A stretch of DNA of 64,000 nt from NCBI GenBank assembly GCA_002245135.1, contig NGBS01000005.1, forward strand, positions 62,001 to 126,000. Direction: 5' to 3'. This DNA comes from Proteromonas lacertae. Taxonomy: Eukaryota; Sar; Bigyra; Opalinata; Proteromonadidae. Made by a program: the position numbers and the translations under genes. Below, one piece after another: positions 26,432 through 37,618 of the stretch. Under the pieces are notes generated by a model that saw only the letters and a list, made by a program, of their open reading frames with translations, was not told the origin of the DNA and made no database searches. The first letter of the stretch is position 1. Each line of letters begins with the position of its first letter.

Positions 26432-27394
26432 CTATTCAAAATCAATTTTTCTTACAGCTACAATATATAATAACAATATATACGAGTTTTAATATCAGTC
26501 CTAAGAGGTGAATCCTCATCTTCCAATAATGACTTTGGATGAGGTGAAGCTTGATAACTCTCTTCAATCTGTGATAGAGATGTCTCTTTACTACCACTAT
26601 CTCCACTAATTTCATTAATATTACCCATATCATCAACTGCACAACCACCATCATCAAGTGGTTCTAATCGTGACAAACTTGAAGAAGCGTATGGTCTAGT
26701 CTCATGTTGGCTTTGATATTTCCTTGCTAACATTGCTGTAGATGCTGGACTATCAATATAATTACTATCTGAATTTAAATCATCTCGTATTATTGAGATT
26801 GATGAATCGTTTAGATTTTGTAGATTTTCATTCTCTTGCTCTTCTTGTTTCTTTCGGTTTTGGTACTTTCTGTTCAGTAGAGCTTGAGATATTGGACTGT
26901 CTGCATAATCAGAGGATGCTTCTTCACGGAAACTTGTAACTATGGGAGATGCTACAGATTCTAAATAATTTAATAGTTTTATGTCTATACGAACAATTGA
27001 ATTATTCATAGCTACTTCTATTTGTGGTGTTGGAACATTTCTTTTACTTGCTATTGAAGTATGAAGCGGACTTACCATTTGCTCAATTTTTTGAAGCTGT
27101 TTTGGGTGTAGTTTGGGTGTAGTTTGTTTATGTAATTTTCTTGTTTGTAAATCATCTTCATATTCTATGAACTAGTCTCAAATTAAATATATACCGTCTG
27201 AGTCTAATATTTCCTATACATGTTTATATAAAAAATATACTTTTTGTGGATTTAATACTGGTGACATCTAGAAGATCATATAGAAGAAAATACTGGTAGA
27301 TCATCTAAATAAATAAAAATAAATATATACTGGCTTTGTTTGATTTACTAGGTATTTTATCGTGTATTATATTTTCAATTCCTGAAGTATCCAT
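26432..27394 (-). CDS. 275-aa disordered protein with repeated SP phosphosite motifs
   Basis: Six small exons: complement(26432-26457, 26484-27164, 27195-27213, 27241-27267, 27294-27304, 27331-27394). Introns are 26-30 nt and one exon is only 11 nt. Not recognised. The protein is Ser-rich and acidic. It carries two near-copies of a motif, DYADSPISQALLNRKYQ and NYIDSPASTAMLARKYQ, plus other SP/TP sites (VASPIVT, ASPHPKS, DSPLRTD). The pattern suggests a multiply phosphorylated, CDK- or MAPK-type substrate. Cell-cycle scaffolds and kinetochore proteins often look like this, but no homology is claimed. The start is divergent from centrin, 92 bp away. The C-terminal exon encodes a short basic end, VRKIDFE. 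Confidence 0.75.
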
Positions 27395-27486
27395 GAGAAG
27401 ATTGAAAACTTTTGAAGAATGGGGTAAAATCAATTTAAATGAAAATTTTCGAACCACAATTTTAAATTTTTCAGTTTTAAATTCAA
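27395..27486. promoter_or_regulatory. 92-bp bidirectional promoter region upstream of centrin
   Basis: Start codons at 27394 (minus) and 27487 (plus) leave 92 bp for both promoters. The sequence is AT-rich with T/A tracts (AAATTTTTCAG, TTTTAAATTC). No named motif is recognised. Confidence 0.45.
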
Positions 27487-28082
27487 ATGTCATTACCAAG
27501 TAAATTGGGTGCTCAAGCATTTACAAGAAGCAAAATTAATGTACATAAATCAGATATTGTAATTTATAGAGGTTCACATTGACAGATGAACAACAACAAG
27601 AAATTAAAGAAGCTTTTGAGCTGTTTGATATAGAAAAAACTGGACGATTAGATTATCATGAACTTAAAGTGGCTATGAAGGCGTTAGGATTTCCAGTAAA
27701 GAAAGCTGAAGTTAATAAACTCATAAGTTCTTATGATAAATCGAATACAAGAAGTGTGGATTATGAAGAGTTTGAAGATATAAGTATTATGTGTTTTTGA
27801 TGTATTTAATAGTGAAAACAAAAATAGCAAATAGAGACCCTGATGAAGAAATAATAAAAGCATTCCAATTGTTTGACGATGATAATAAAGGCAGAATAAC
27901 AGTGAAAGTATTATTATGTACTTTTATTGATTTTATAGAATTTGAAGAAGATTACAAAAGAACTAGGAGAGAATGTAGGAGATGAGGAATTACAGTCAAT
28001 GATCACTGAATTTGATAGAGATCAAGATGGTGTAATAAATCAAAATGAATTTATGTACATTATGAAACAAACAGCCATATAA
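27487..28082 (+). CDS. CETN: centrin
   Basis: Calcium-binding EF-hand protein of basal bodies and centrioles. Exons 27487-27540, 27570-27783, 27813-27907 and 27939-28082 give 168 residues, the normal size. After a short basic tail ([16 protein letters not shown]) come [16 protein letters not shown], the family hallmark [32 protein letters not shown] and [17 protein letters not shown]. Four EF-hands are recognisable. Hands III (DDDNKGRIT) and IV ([12 protein letters not shown]) keep good ligand sets; hand I ([12 protein letters not shown]) and II ([12 protein letters not shown]) are weaker. Supports a ciliated or centriole-bearing organism together with BBS5. Confidence 0.96.
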
Positions 28083-28211
28083 TTATATAAATTTTTATGT
28101 ATTTTCTTATTTTGTCAATATACTATTTTGTATATATTATAATTAAATCATAAATCAATAAAACAAAATTTAAAAATATAGAAACGAACATAATTCAAAT
28201 AATTTGGAACA

Positions 28212-28629
28212 ATGATTTACTTATATACATTGCTATGTTCTATTTTAATGTTGAATTCTGTATATTCATACAATATAAAAGTTCCACACAAGGTGATAAT
28301 AATAGGAGACTCAAATGTGATGAAAATGGTTCCTAACTTCTATATATTGGTAATATTAAAGTTTAAAGTTCCAAATTTCAGTATGGCTGTATGGAATCCA
28401 TCTTTATATGAAGAATACCAAAAATACAAAATTCCAGTTGAATATTCACCGGTATTGGTAGATGACTCAGTAGGATGTGATAACGCATACTCCAAATGTT
28501 TTAACAAAGTGAATATAAGGTTAAATATTGTATTATATTATTCGCTTATATTATAAGTATCTTAAAAGAACGGATTATAGACAATGGAATACATTTATGG
28601 ATGAGAATTATGTAATGGAATTACCATAA
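28212..28629 (+). CDS. small secreted protein, about 122 aa, unknown
   Basis: Starts with a signal peptide (MIYLYTLLCSILMLNSVYS). The long first exon 28212-28508 then encodes KVIIIGDSNVMKMVPNF and two cysteines (VGCDNAYSKCFN). The best continuation is a 49-nt intron (28509-28557, GTGAAT...AAG), giving the end YLKRTDYRQWNTFMDENY and stop at 28629. Both splice sites are weaker than the local norm, so the 3' structure is uncertain. Another internal in-frame intron (about 28330-28365) is possible. No homology is recognised. A decayed partial copy appears near 33003-33120. Confidence 0.5.
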
Positions 28630-28934
28630 TTTAAGTATATATATATTAATTTAAGATTGTTTTTTAAATGTTTATTTTCTGAAAATAGATAAAAGAGTTA
28701 TACTTTTATCAATCAATAATTTCATAATAGGAGTAAATAAACACATTTCAACACAATTTAGTCTCTTGTAATTAAAACTTTGTTTATAACTTCTATATTG
28801 TATAAAAATATATAATTTAATATTTGATTTACAAAAGATAATCTATATAAGTCAATCATAGTTCCAATTATAATTAAATTATAAGCGTTTCTCAAATTAT
28901 ATCCGTTGCACTTTTTATTTTTTTTAATTGTTGA
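28630..28934. other. intergenic, no gene seen
   Basis: 305 bp of AT-rich sequence between the small secreted protein and the ankyrin gene. It has no convincing ORF, RNA gene or repeat beyond short A/T tracts; it should hold a terminator and the ankyrin-gene promoter. Confidence 0.5.
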
Positions 28935-31466
28935 ATGGCTGAGCCTATCTATCCATGTATATTTTCTGCAGGATTTAAAGCTGTTGTTGGAACATATGTG
29001 TATCATTAATTTTATTTAATAAGGTTAGAGTAAACAACTCTTGTGAATATCCATACTATGAACATAAAGATGGAACAGGAATTATAATATCTCAAATAGA
29101 AACAGGTACTAATGGAACAAGCGATCCAAATGGTGATATTTATAATAGTAGTTATCAGTGGGCTGTTTCTGATTTAAAAGGTCAAATATATTATTATAAT
29201 GATTCAGAAAATCAAAGTGATCAAGTTCCACCCTGTGAAGGTTGGAAGAATGGTGAAGAGTGGTGTAATCCACCACCAATACTAGAAATCAGAGTATATT
29301 TCATTATTATAATCATTTAAAAAATAGAATAAATTGCCAAATAGTTCAGAATTCTCGAAACCAAGATTAACTGAAGAAGAAGAAGATGAAGAAGAAGCTG
29401 ATGATGATGGAGAATATGATGATGATGATGATTTAGATATAACTATGCCACCAGGTTCATTTATACCAGGTGTAGTATTCATGGCTCCTCCAAAACCAAA
29501 ACCAAAACCAAAAGCTGTTATGACTCTTAAACCTCCAACAGATGATGATGATGATGTAAATATTCCAAAGTTACCAATGGTTTCTGGTCCAGGATCTTCC
29601 ATTGTTGCTGAAAAAGAAGGAGAATACGAAGATAATGGGAATAATAATGATGATGAAAATGGTGATGATAATGATGATGATAATAAAGATGATAAAAAAG
29701 AAGAGATTAAATATGAATGTAAATTTGCTGATCCAAAATTTTGGGAGAAAAATTTGTACCTTATTTGTTCAAACAATAATTCAAATGATTTAGATTTATG
29801 TCTAATGAACAAATGTCCAATTAATTATATAATGAAAGATCATGATAATGAAACACCATTATTAATTGGTTGTAGATTAGGTTTAGTTGATATTGTGGCT
29901 ACTTGTTTGGATAAAAATGCTGATTTACAGCCAATATTAAATGGAAAATGCGCTTTATTAGTATATTATTATTAATATTTTTAAAATAATGTGAAATAGA
30001 ATGCAGTTGAAGGTGGACATACAAAAATTGTTGAAATGTTATATGAAAGCGGAAGAAATACCAATTTATACACAAATTTAAAAAACAAAAAAGGTGAATC
30101 AGCACTTCATATATGTGCAAAAAACAATTACTATGACATATGCAAGATGTTATTAGAGCACAATGCAGTGATAGAGAATTATAATGATAAATTACAAACT
30201 CCATTACATTATGCATGTATTTATGGTAACTACAAGATTGCCTATATGTTACTATCTCGATGTAATTCAAATTCATCAAAATGTAATATAAATATTCAAG
30301 ATAAATATGGTCATACCCCTTTACATTACATTTGTTATTTAGACGATCCAATATTATATATATTATTCGTTACACATGAGAAAGTTGATTTAACCATTAG
30401 AGATAAAGAAGGAAGAACTCCCATAGATGTTGTTGGAGATGCTAATTCGAGATATATTGAAAGATTAATTCATCCATTTCCACCAACTAATGATGATATT
30501 GCTTCGGAAAGTATAGAATTATGATATATATATATATATTAAAATAGCTGAAAATTTAAATGGAGTTTTGAAATGGAAAATGTATAGAACAGAAGAGTAT
30601 TCAGAACCTCCATTTCAATTTGCCTTACCAGGTAGTGAAGATAGTGAAATTTCATTGTATGAAACATATTGGTTAGATAAGACAAAACCACAATTTGTTA
30701 ATGTAATGACAGGAGATTCATTGAGCACTGATCCAAGAGGTGATATATTTTATTGTTCAAATAGAATAATTAACAACCAATATTATCGTCAAGCTCTTAA
30801 TATATTCAAAGATAATACTGAAATGAATGAGATCTTATCTGAATTAGCAAGTATTGATTTTGTTATTTATATTTTTTTTGAATAGAATCTGAAGATACAG
30901 ATGCAACTCAATTAATCAAGAATTTAAATACAGAGTTACAAAATAAAGAAGCATTAATTAACAATTATTTCATACAGATCGAAAAACTTGAAGATTCAAA
31001 ACCATTAGAAAGTAGTCTCGAAAAATTAACAGAATTGAGAGTACAGATTGAAGATTTAAAAGCACAATTTAGAGAAGAGCATTCTAAAGTCATTCAAAGA
31101 GAGAAAAGGTTGAAAGATTTAGGAAATGATCTTGATACTGTGAAAGAACAATTACAACAAAATCAAAAAGTAATTAAAAATGCATATGAAGCGAAAATTA
31201 AAGATTTGAATAATAAATTAAACGGCCAAATAACAGTTGGTTTTTCAAATGAAGAATATGAAAAGAGAATAAGTGATATTGACAATGAAGTAAAGGAATT
31301 ACAAACTCTATTAGATGATAATATTAAAAAGAATTCAGATCCCAGAGTTCCTAGATTGAAACAAGAACAAGAAATGCTAAGAAATAGAGTTGAAGAATTG
31401 AAACTTGAAGTACAAGCAAAGCAAAAGCAAATTGCCAAATACCATCGTGCTGCTGATAGAAAGTAA
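28935..31466 (+). CDS. ankyrin-repeat and coiled-coil protein, 786 aa
   Basis: Six exons (28935-28997, 29024-29293, 29328-29960, 30000-30510, 30548-30850, 30886-31466) join in frame. Residues 1-111 (MAEPIYPCIFSAGFKAVVG, EGWKNGEEWCNPPP) form an unrecognised cysteine- and tyrosine-rich domain. Residues about 112-230 are an acidic, disordered linker with Glu and Asp runs and a PKPKPKPK stretch. Ankyrin repeats follow at about 290-480 (ETPLLIGCRLGLVDIVATC, ESALHICAKNNYYDICKML, QTPLHYACIYGNYKIAYML, HTPLHYICYLDDPILYILF). A globular segment about 495-590 (WKMYRTEEYSEPPFQFALP) precedes a C-terminal coiled coil of about 190 residues. It is probably a scaffold; specific partners cannot be inferred. Confidence 0.85.
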
Positions 31467-31769
31467 CACAAAATTACATAATTAACTTCATAATTTCTTA
31501 TTTTCATATTTCAATATGTATTAATGCAAAGAGTCACCCAATACAAAGATATAAACACAAAATCTGCTTTTACTTTACTTTGCACTTATGAAAAGGTTTT
31601 AAAATATAAGTGGTTTATCAAAAATTCTGTAACGAAAAAATCATCAAATTTCTTTTATATTGGCTAGTGGTGACTATATTTTATCAATATAAATATACTG
31701 TTTAATATATATTATTATTATATAAGCATTTGAGTTTATAATTCATCATATACATAGTAATAATCATTC
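31467..31769. other. intergenic, no gene seen
   Basis: 303 bp between two plus-strand genes, AT-rich, without ORF, RNA gene or repeat that I can support. It presumably contains the kinase promoter, with a short ATATATTATTATTATATAA tract at about 31706. Confidence 0.5.
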
Positions 31770-32942
31770 ATGGGTTGTGGGGCAAGTACAGAAAAAATAG
31801 TAGATCCTTTTCATGTGAATCTGACGCATTTCACAATTGAAAGGGTAATTGGTCAAGGTGGTTTTGGTAAAGTAAATGCTTGTATACACAAACCAACGTA
31901 TTATATCTGAATTGTATTATATTCTAGGAGTAAATGGTATGCAATAAAAACCTTGGAAAAACAAACCGTTATAAAAACACAAAATGCCGATATGATCATG
32001 AATGAAAGGAATTTGTTGATGTGTGTCAATAGTCCTTTCCTTGTTAATATGTTTTATTCATTTCAAGATGATGATAACTGTTATATGGTTATGGATCTCT
32101 GTTTAGGTGGAGATTTAAGGTATCAATTAAAACATTCTCCAGATAAACACTTTTCAAATGATCAAGCTAGGTTTTACATAGCTTGTCTGTTAATAGCTTT
32201 AGAATATTTACATAATAACAATATAATTCATAGAGATATAAAGCCAGATAATATGTTATTAGATGCAAATGGTTATATTCGTTTAACCGATTTTGGTATA
32301 TCACAGAAATTGAAAGAAGATGGTTATTGTTATGCTGGTAGTGGTACTAGAGCCTATATGGCTGGCGAAGTATTAAGAAAAGGTCATAGACATAACCGTA
32401 CTTCTGAGTTTTTTTCAGTTGGTGTTGTCGCATATGAATTTCTAAGTGGTAAATGGCCTTACTCGTTTAATGGTCCAACTGGTGCAACAACACAACAAAA
32501 TTTAGATCCAGTAGAAGCAGCCAATAAAATTAGTCATATTATATCACCTGAAGCATTCGATTTTTTAGTTAAAACTTTAGAACCAAATTATCATAAGAGA
32601 TTAGGACATAAACACGGAATTCAGGAGTTAATAGAACATAGTTGGTTTAAAGATTTTGATTGGGAGAATTTCAGACAGAAAGATGAGAGATTAGCACCAT
32701 TTAAACCTGATATAAATAAAGCTAATTGTGATACTGGTCCAAATGATTTGAAAGAAGTTTTTTCAGGTGAAGAAAAATCAAAACCGAAATTATCACCAGA
32801 ACATCAAGCATTATTTGCCAATTATAATTTTAATACTGAAGTTGATGTAGATGCTGATGGTAATCCAGTTTATAAGGCAGGTGCGACTGCTGGAGATGAT
32901 TTAGATGATAGAATAAAAGGTACTGTAACTGTCCATCATTAG
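31770..32942 (+). CDS. STK32: STK32 (YANK)-like AGC-group protein kinase, N-terminally acylated
   Basis: Exons 31770-31897 and 31928-32942 give 380 residues. The protein starts MGCGAST, a classic N-myristoylation site with an adjacent cysteine for palmitoylation, so it should be membrane-anchored as in STK32 kinases. The kinase domain has the Gly loop GQGGFGKV (28-35), Lys50 in YAIK, Glu69 in MNER, HRDIKPDN (144-151) and DFG (164-166), then GTRAYMAGEVL. The usual APE triad reads AGE (188-190), a proline-to-glycine change. LGGDLRYQLK and the C-terminal FKDFDWENFRQ match the YANK family. All catalytic residues are present, so activity is expected. Confidence 0.88.
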
Positions 32943-33002
32943 TGAAAGTAATTAATGTTATTTGTTTAGTTTTAATTCTGTTTTTATGAGTTTTTTATTT
33001 TA

Positions 33003-33120
33003 TGAAACGAATATAATTTATGAAACACCTATAATTGCATTAAAAATTTGAACATTGATTTACTTACATTCACTGTTTTATTTTGTTTTGATGTTAAATC
33101 TAGTACATATAACAATAATA
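33003..33120 (+). pseudogene. decayed partial copy of the 28.2-kb secreted-protein start
   Basis: From 33056 the DNA (TGATTTACTTACATTCA...) aligns with the signal-peptide start at 28213 (TGATTTACTTATATACA...) at roughly 70 percent over about 65 bp. The upstream GAAACGAATATAATT matches GAAACGAACATAATT at 28181. The copy has lost its ATG (TTG in its place) and runs into unrelated sequence. It reads as a duplicated fragment that did not stay a gene. Confidence 0.4.
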
Positions 33121-33139
33121 ATTTCTTTTCATTTATTAC

Positions 33140-34411
33140 TCAGTTTAAATTATCTAATAAATTTTCTTTATTGTTTTTATTTTCTTCTTTTCTTTCTAAA
33201 TATACCATATAATGTAAAAAGAAAGTCAATAACAAGGCTATAGCACAAAATGACATTGAAATCATATAAGCATATTGATTTCCAAATGAATCATTGATTA
33301 TTCCAAGAACTGAATTTACGGATAGTATCATTACTCCTTGACCTGGTAATATACATCCTGTTGCTGTTTCTGCATTGCCTTTATATACTTCGATTATTAT
33401 ACCAATTACACAAGGCCAAAATGTTGAAACAAAATATCCACAACAAGCCAGAAAGTATAATCCTGTTGTTCCTTCTGTATAACTAAATCCTATTAATGAT
33501 AAAATACAAACCATTGTTCCAATAAACTCTAACATAGGGAAGAAACCAACTCTGTCAGTTATAAACCCATTTATTAATCTTGAAATTGTATATATCATAA
33601 AGAAGTATGTCAAATAATTATTACCAGTTTTTGAATCTACATGAAGATATTCAGTTGCATATAAATATCCCCAAGCAAGTGTAGACTTTTCACAAAGAGT
33701 AAATAAACCTAATATAATTGTTAATAACCATGCTCTTGATGAAAAGAATACTTCTTTAGATGTGAGTGTCTTGTCAATTGTTTTTATTTCTTCTGATGGT
33801 TTTGCATTTTCTGGTTTTCTTTCATAACCGGTATCTTTGTCATATGGTATCATTAATGATATAATAAATGATATACCAATTGGAATAAGTATAATTAAAC
33901 TGTATTCTTTATAACACCATGACTTTTGTGTAGTTTGTAATAACTGAATAAATGGAGGACCTGCTAAAGTACCAACTCCATAAAGGCAATTAGATACTGA
34001 TAACATCACTGCAACATATTTTATATATATCGTACTGCCTAGAGAATTTGCAGATAAATCAATAAATGCAAAACCCATAGAAATAATACAATAACTTATT
34101 ACAATAAGAGGAGGTGCATTCATGAAATAAAATCCAAGGTATCCAAGAATGTAACACGTATATGCAAAGAAATATGAATACTTATATCCTAACATTTTAA
34201 TAACAACAGCAGTGACAAATGAAAATGAAATACCAAATACGTTGAACAATGTGAGCATGAGACTGTAAAAAGTGTAGCTAAAACCGTGATAATTTTTAAT
34301 CAATGGTAAAATAACACCATTTGATCCATCCATCATACCTTCAAGAAACAAACCAAGGAAACTACCAACATATTTTGAAAGAAATATTGCTTTATTAGCT
34401 GTAATTTTCAT
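33140..34411 (-). CDS. major facilitator superfamily transporter, 423 aa
   Basis: Single-exon 12-helix MFS carrier starting MKITANKAIFLSKYVGS. An in-frame ATG further upstream (34495) would run into the syntaxin gene end at 34492, so the inner start is preferred. Helices 1-6 include FLEGMMDGSNGVILPLIKN and NSLGSTIYIKY. A charged central loop (YERKPENAKPSEE) separates the halves. The second half has LINGFITDRVGFFPMLE, the usual inter-helix D-R-x-G motif. It most resembles the fucose-permease-like MFS branch, but the substrate is not predictable. The gene has no intron, unlike almost all neighbours. Confidence 0.8.
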   Translation of the reverse strand: MKITANKAIFLSKYVGSFLGLFLEGMMDGSNGVILPLIKNYHGFSYTFYSLMLTLFNVFGISFSFVTAVVIKMLGYKYSYFFAYTCYILGYLGFYFMNAPPLIVISYCIISMGFAFIDLSANSLGSTIYIKYVAVMLSVSNCLYGVGTLAGPPFIQLLQTTQKSWCYKEYSLIILIPIGISFIISLMIPYDKDTGYERKPENAKPSEEIKTIDKTLTSKEVFFSSRAWLLTIILGLFTLCEKSTLAWGYLYATEYLHVDSKTGNNYLTYFFMIYTISRLINGFITDRVGFFPMLEFIGTMVCILSLIGFSYTEGTTGLYFLACCGYFVSTFWPCVIGIIIEVYKGNAETATGCILPGQGVMILSVNSVLGIINDSFGNQYAYMISMSFCAIALLLTFFLHYMVYLERKEENKNNKENLLDNLN

Positions 34412-34491
34412 TTTAAAAAATGAAACACAGTTTACTCGAGTCAAACTTATTTTAACAAAAACACAAAAAAAGATATAAATGTATATATACA

Positions 34492-35794
34492 TCAAAATAA
34501 ATAGAAAGATATTAAATTATAAACTATTTTAAATAAAGAGGTAAATATTGATTCAATTGTAACAATATCATCATCTTCTCCGCTATCTCCACCTCCACCA
34601 CCACTTGCTTTAAATGCATCACCTGCAGCTAGAGCAATAGCAATACCAGCTGAAGCACTTATCAGAATAGTAGTTGAAACAACACCTACAAATATTAATC
34701 TACCTCTTCTTCGTTTAGCAATTTGTTTTTCTAAATAATCATTGGCTCTTCTAAGGGTAATTAATGAATCATTTATTTCATATTCTACATGATTTAATAC
34801 TTCTTTCTGTTTTTGTGTATATTCTGCTATTTGTTGGAATAATGAATAGATTTCGGTTATATTCTTTAATAATAACTTCGAATCCTAATTATTAATATAA
34901 TAATAATAATAATACTTCATATTCATTATTAATTCTATTATAAACAGATAGTAAATAATTATTTCCATTATTATCTTTCATTTGTCGAATATTACTGTAA
35001 AAATTCCATAATTCTTCATTTTCATATATCTATTTAAAAAAGAACAATAAAAAAGAATTATTTTTATAATATTTATACTCTTTCCATATCATGAAAAGAT
35101 AATGTAGGATCAATATATAATAAATATTTATTAATTCTACTTCTCATTCTGTTATGTAACAATATTTGACTTCTGAAATAATATTCTGCAGCTTCATTAA
35201 ATCGATGTTGGAGATATTCTGATAAATGAATTCTTTGCCTTAGAAAAGCTGATGATTGAAATACTCTTTTTCTTAATATATTTGTGGATTCATCTATTTC
35301 ATTCATTCTAGACTATTCATATATAACATAATTAATAGATTTCTATACTTTTACATATCTTAATTTTGGATCTGTGTTTTCTACCATTAATTGAAGTTTT
35401 AAAACATATAATGAGTCAAGTGGCGCATTGATTGATAATACTCCTGTTTCAGGAAATATTATTTCTTCTTCTACACACAATTCTTCTTCCATTGAATATA
35501 TTGCTATTGAAGTTTCACTTGCATATTAGTATTCTTAATAAGTGTACAGTATTTCATCAATAACATATCTTATTTCTTGAACTTCAAGATAGAATCTAGT
35601 AAATTCAGTGTATATTTCTTCTTTGTATTCACTATCATATTAAATATAATTATATTAATATTATACTCTACTTTATATAAACTTCTTTCTTTGTTTGGAT
35701 CTGATTCTGGCCTTTCATGATTAGATGTTTGTTGAATTATTTGCTCCATATAATCAGCTAAATCTTGACGTCTGAATTTTCGGTTATAGTCCAT
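34492..35794 (-). CDS. syntaxin-like Qa-SNARE, 371 aa
   Basis: Membrane-fusion t-SNARE. Six exons: complement(34492-34884, 34916-35029, 35079-35312, 35355-35517, 35548-35631, 35667-35794), in frame throughout. One acceptor ends AAG rather than TAG. The C-terminal SNARE helix reads IYSLFQQIAEYTQKQKEVL then NHVEYEINDSLITLRRAND, with a central Gln as in Q-SNAREs. It is followed by a basic patch KRRRGR and a membrane anchor (LIFVGVVSTTILISASAGIAI). After the anchor there are about 45 more residues (GGGGGDSGEDDD), which is odd for a tail-anchored SNARE. The N-terminal 230 residues are helical, probably an enlarged regulatory bundle. Confidence 0.75.
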
Positions 35795-35861
35795 TAGAAG
35801 ATGTGGGATTTAACGAAACAATCTATATAAAACGATCAAATTAATTTTAATTTTTGGAATT
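35795..35861. promoter_or_regulatory. 67-bp bidirectional promoter region
   Basis: Only 67 bp lie between the syntaxin start (35794, minus) and the TBC-domain gene start (35862, plus). Both promoters and 5' untranslated regions must be extremely short or overlap. Confidence 0.45.
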
Positions 35862-37517
35862 ATGTCTTTAGTGTGTTTTTATTCAAAAGCTGGAAATACA
35901 TTGCTAAATTTACCCCCAGATTTTGGTCTTCATACAGATAAAGATGTTGAATTTGATCTAGAGACACTAACAAAAGCAGATAATAAAACAAAGTTCGCTA
36001 GACACCAACTAAGAGATATAAGTTTAAAAAGAAACAAAGTTAGATCGTTATATTGGGGATTATTCTTATCAGCACTTGATGAAGATACTCCATTCGTTGA
36101 TAGTCTTCAAAACTCTAGAGAAAATTATGAAAATCTACTTACAAAATACAATATGATAAGTCAAGTATTAAATTTAAATCTATATTTTTGATATAGACAA
36201 ATACCAATTCTTCTGTTCCTTCTACAAACACAACAAACATCAATAAGTTATATAATGAACATAAAGAATTGGCAGAATTGATTCAAAAAGATATTGATAG
36301 ATTATTTCCAAAGGGAGCAACGGAATTCTTCGAAATTCCCAGGATCAGAAATATAATGAGAAATATCCTAATGATTTGGGCATTAGAAAATCCTGACTAT
36401 TCATACCAACAAGGAATGCATGAATTATTAGTTCCAATCATATATCTAAGAGAATCAGAATCAATCTATTCAATAGGTCATAATACTGATAGATATGAAA
36501 TTCACGAGATATTTAATCCAATATATTTAGAACATGATTGTTATTTATATTTCAAATGTTTAATGGAAAATATGAACATTATTTATAATTCTACAAAAAT
36601 AGATGATAAAAAAGATACAAAGAATAAAGTCAGTATGTTTGTATTATTATAATAAATAGATATTCCTCCTATTATGCAATTGTGTAATGATGTATCTGAT
36701 ATATTATCACATTATTCCCATGAAATTGTTCATATATTTAATCGTGAACACATTGATTTAAATACTATTGTATTTAGATGGAGTAGATTGTTATTTGTGA
36801 GAGATTTTGAGATTGATAATGTTATTGTATTATGATATATTGTTTATTGTGTACTTATATAGGAATTGTGGGATTATATATTTGCAGAATTGAGTAAAGA
36901 CAAGTATACTTTAATTGAAATAATCAAAGGATTATGTGGTTCATTAGTATATATATATATATATATATTCTTTAATTTATTTTAATAAAATAATTAGATA
37001 TTATCTGAACAACCAGTTCTTATTATATCATCTCATAATACAATCATGGAAATGTTTAATAAGTATATAATTATATTAATATAATAATAATAATAGTTAT
37101 CCATTAGATTTCCCATTTTCACAGATTATGTTACATTCAAAATATATTCTACAGAAAAAGACATTAGAATTTTTAGTTCATGTTTTAGTCAAGCCAACTT
37201 CTAATAGTAATACAACAACAGCTGATTCTCATCCACCACCTCATTTACCAGCAGTAGGAACAACTCAAACTAATAGCGAATCAATATTACCTAAACCAAA
37301 AGAAATAGAAAATGAAGATTTTAAGAAAAAGAAATTTGCAAATAAAGAGTTAGCAAAACAACTAAAAAGCATTAGAGAAGAATTGTATAAGAAAGTGAAT
37401 GAGGTATTGATAAAATTACCTGAAAATCTACGTAATGATGAAGTTGATGTTAGTATTGATGAAGATTTTGAGAAAATTAAAGTGATAGAGAATAAGCTAT
37501 TAGAATCTGATGAATAA
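35862..37517 (+). CDS. TBC-domain Rab GTPase-activating protein, TBC1D5-like
   Basis: Exons 35862-36164, 36197-36632, 36660-36820, 36863-36946, 36998-37062 and 37097-37517 give 489 residues. TBC domains stimulate Rab GTP hydrolysis. The order is RNKVRSLYWGLFLSALDED (the R-x-x-x-W start), then DIDRLFPKGATEFF, the catalytic arginine region IRNIMRNILMIWALENPD, and YSYQQGMHELLVPIIYL carrying the glutamine finger (YQQGM). VNIPPIMQLCNDVSDIL and FRWSRLLFVRDFEIDN then ELWDYIFAE complete the domain. The overall layout resembles TBC1D5. The C-terminal 130 residues are disordered with a helical, Lys-rich stretch. Confidence 0.88.
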
Positions 37518-37618
37518 TGGTGTATATTAGTTCTGTTATAATAAATGCTATAAGTTTTTAGTAAAAGTACGAACATAATTAGAAATATCAAAATTAATTT
37601 TAAAGAACATATAAACAT

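Noticed and set aside
28758-29006. Minus-strand 82-residue ORF
   Set aside because: It overlaps the first exon of the ankyrin gene on the other strand, has no signal or domain, and follows only from AT-rich chance.
29282-29812. Minus-strand Ser-rich ORF of 176 residues
   Set aside because: It is the antisense shadow of the Glu/Asp-rich linker of the ankyrin protein; GAA/GAT runs read as TTC/ATC and TCA on the other strand.
33140-34495. Longer MFS start at 34495
   Set aside because: The extra 28 residues (MMYIYIYIFFCVF...) are AT-rich and overlap the 3' end of the syntaxin gene; the inner MKITANK start is better placed.
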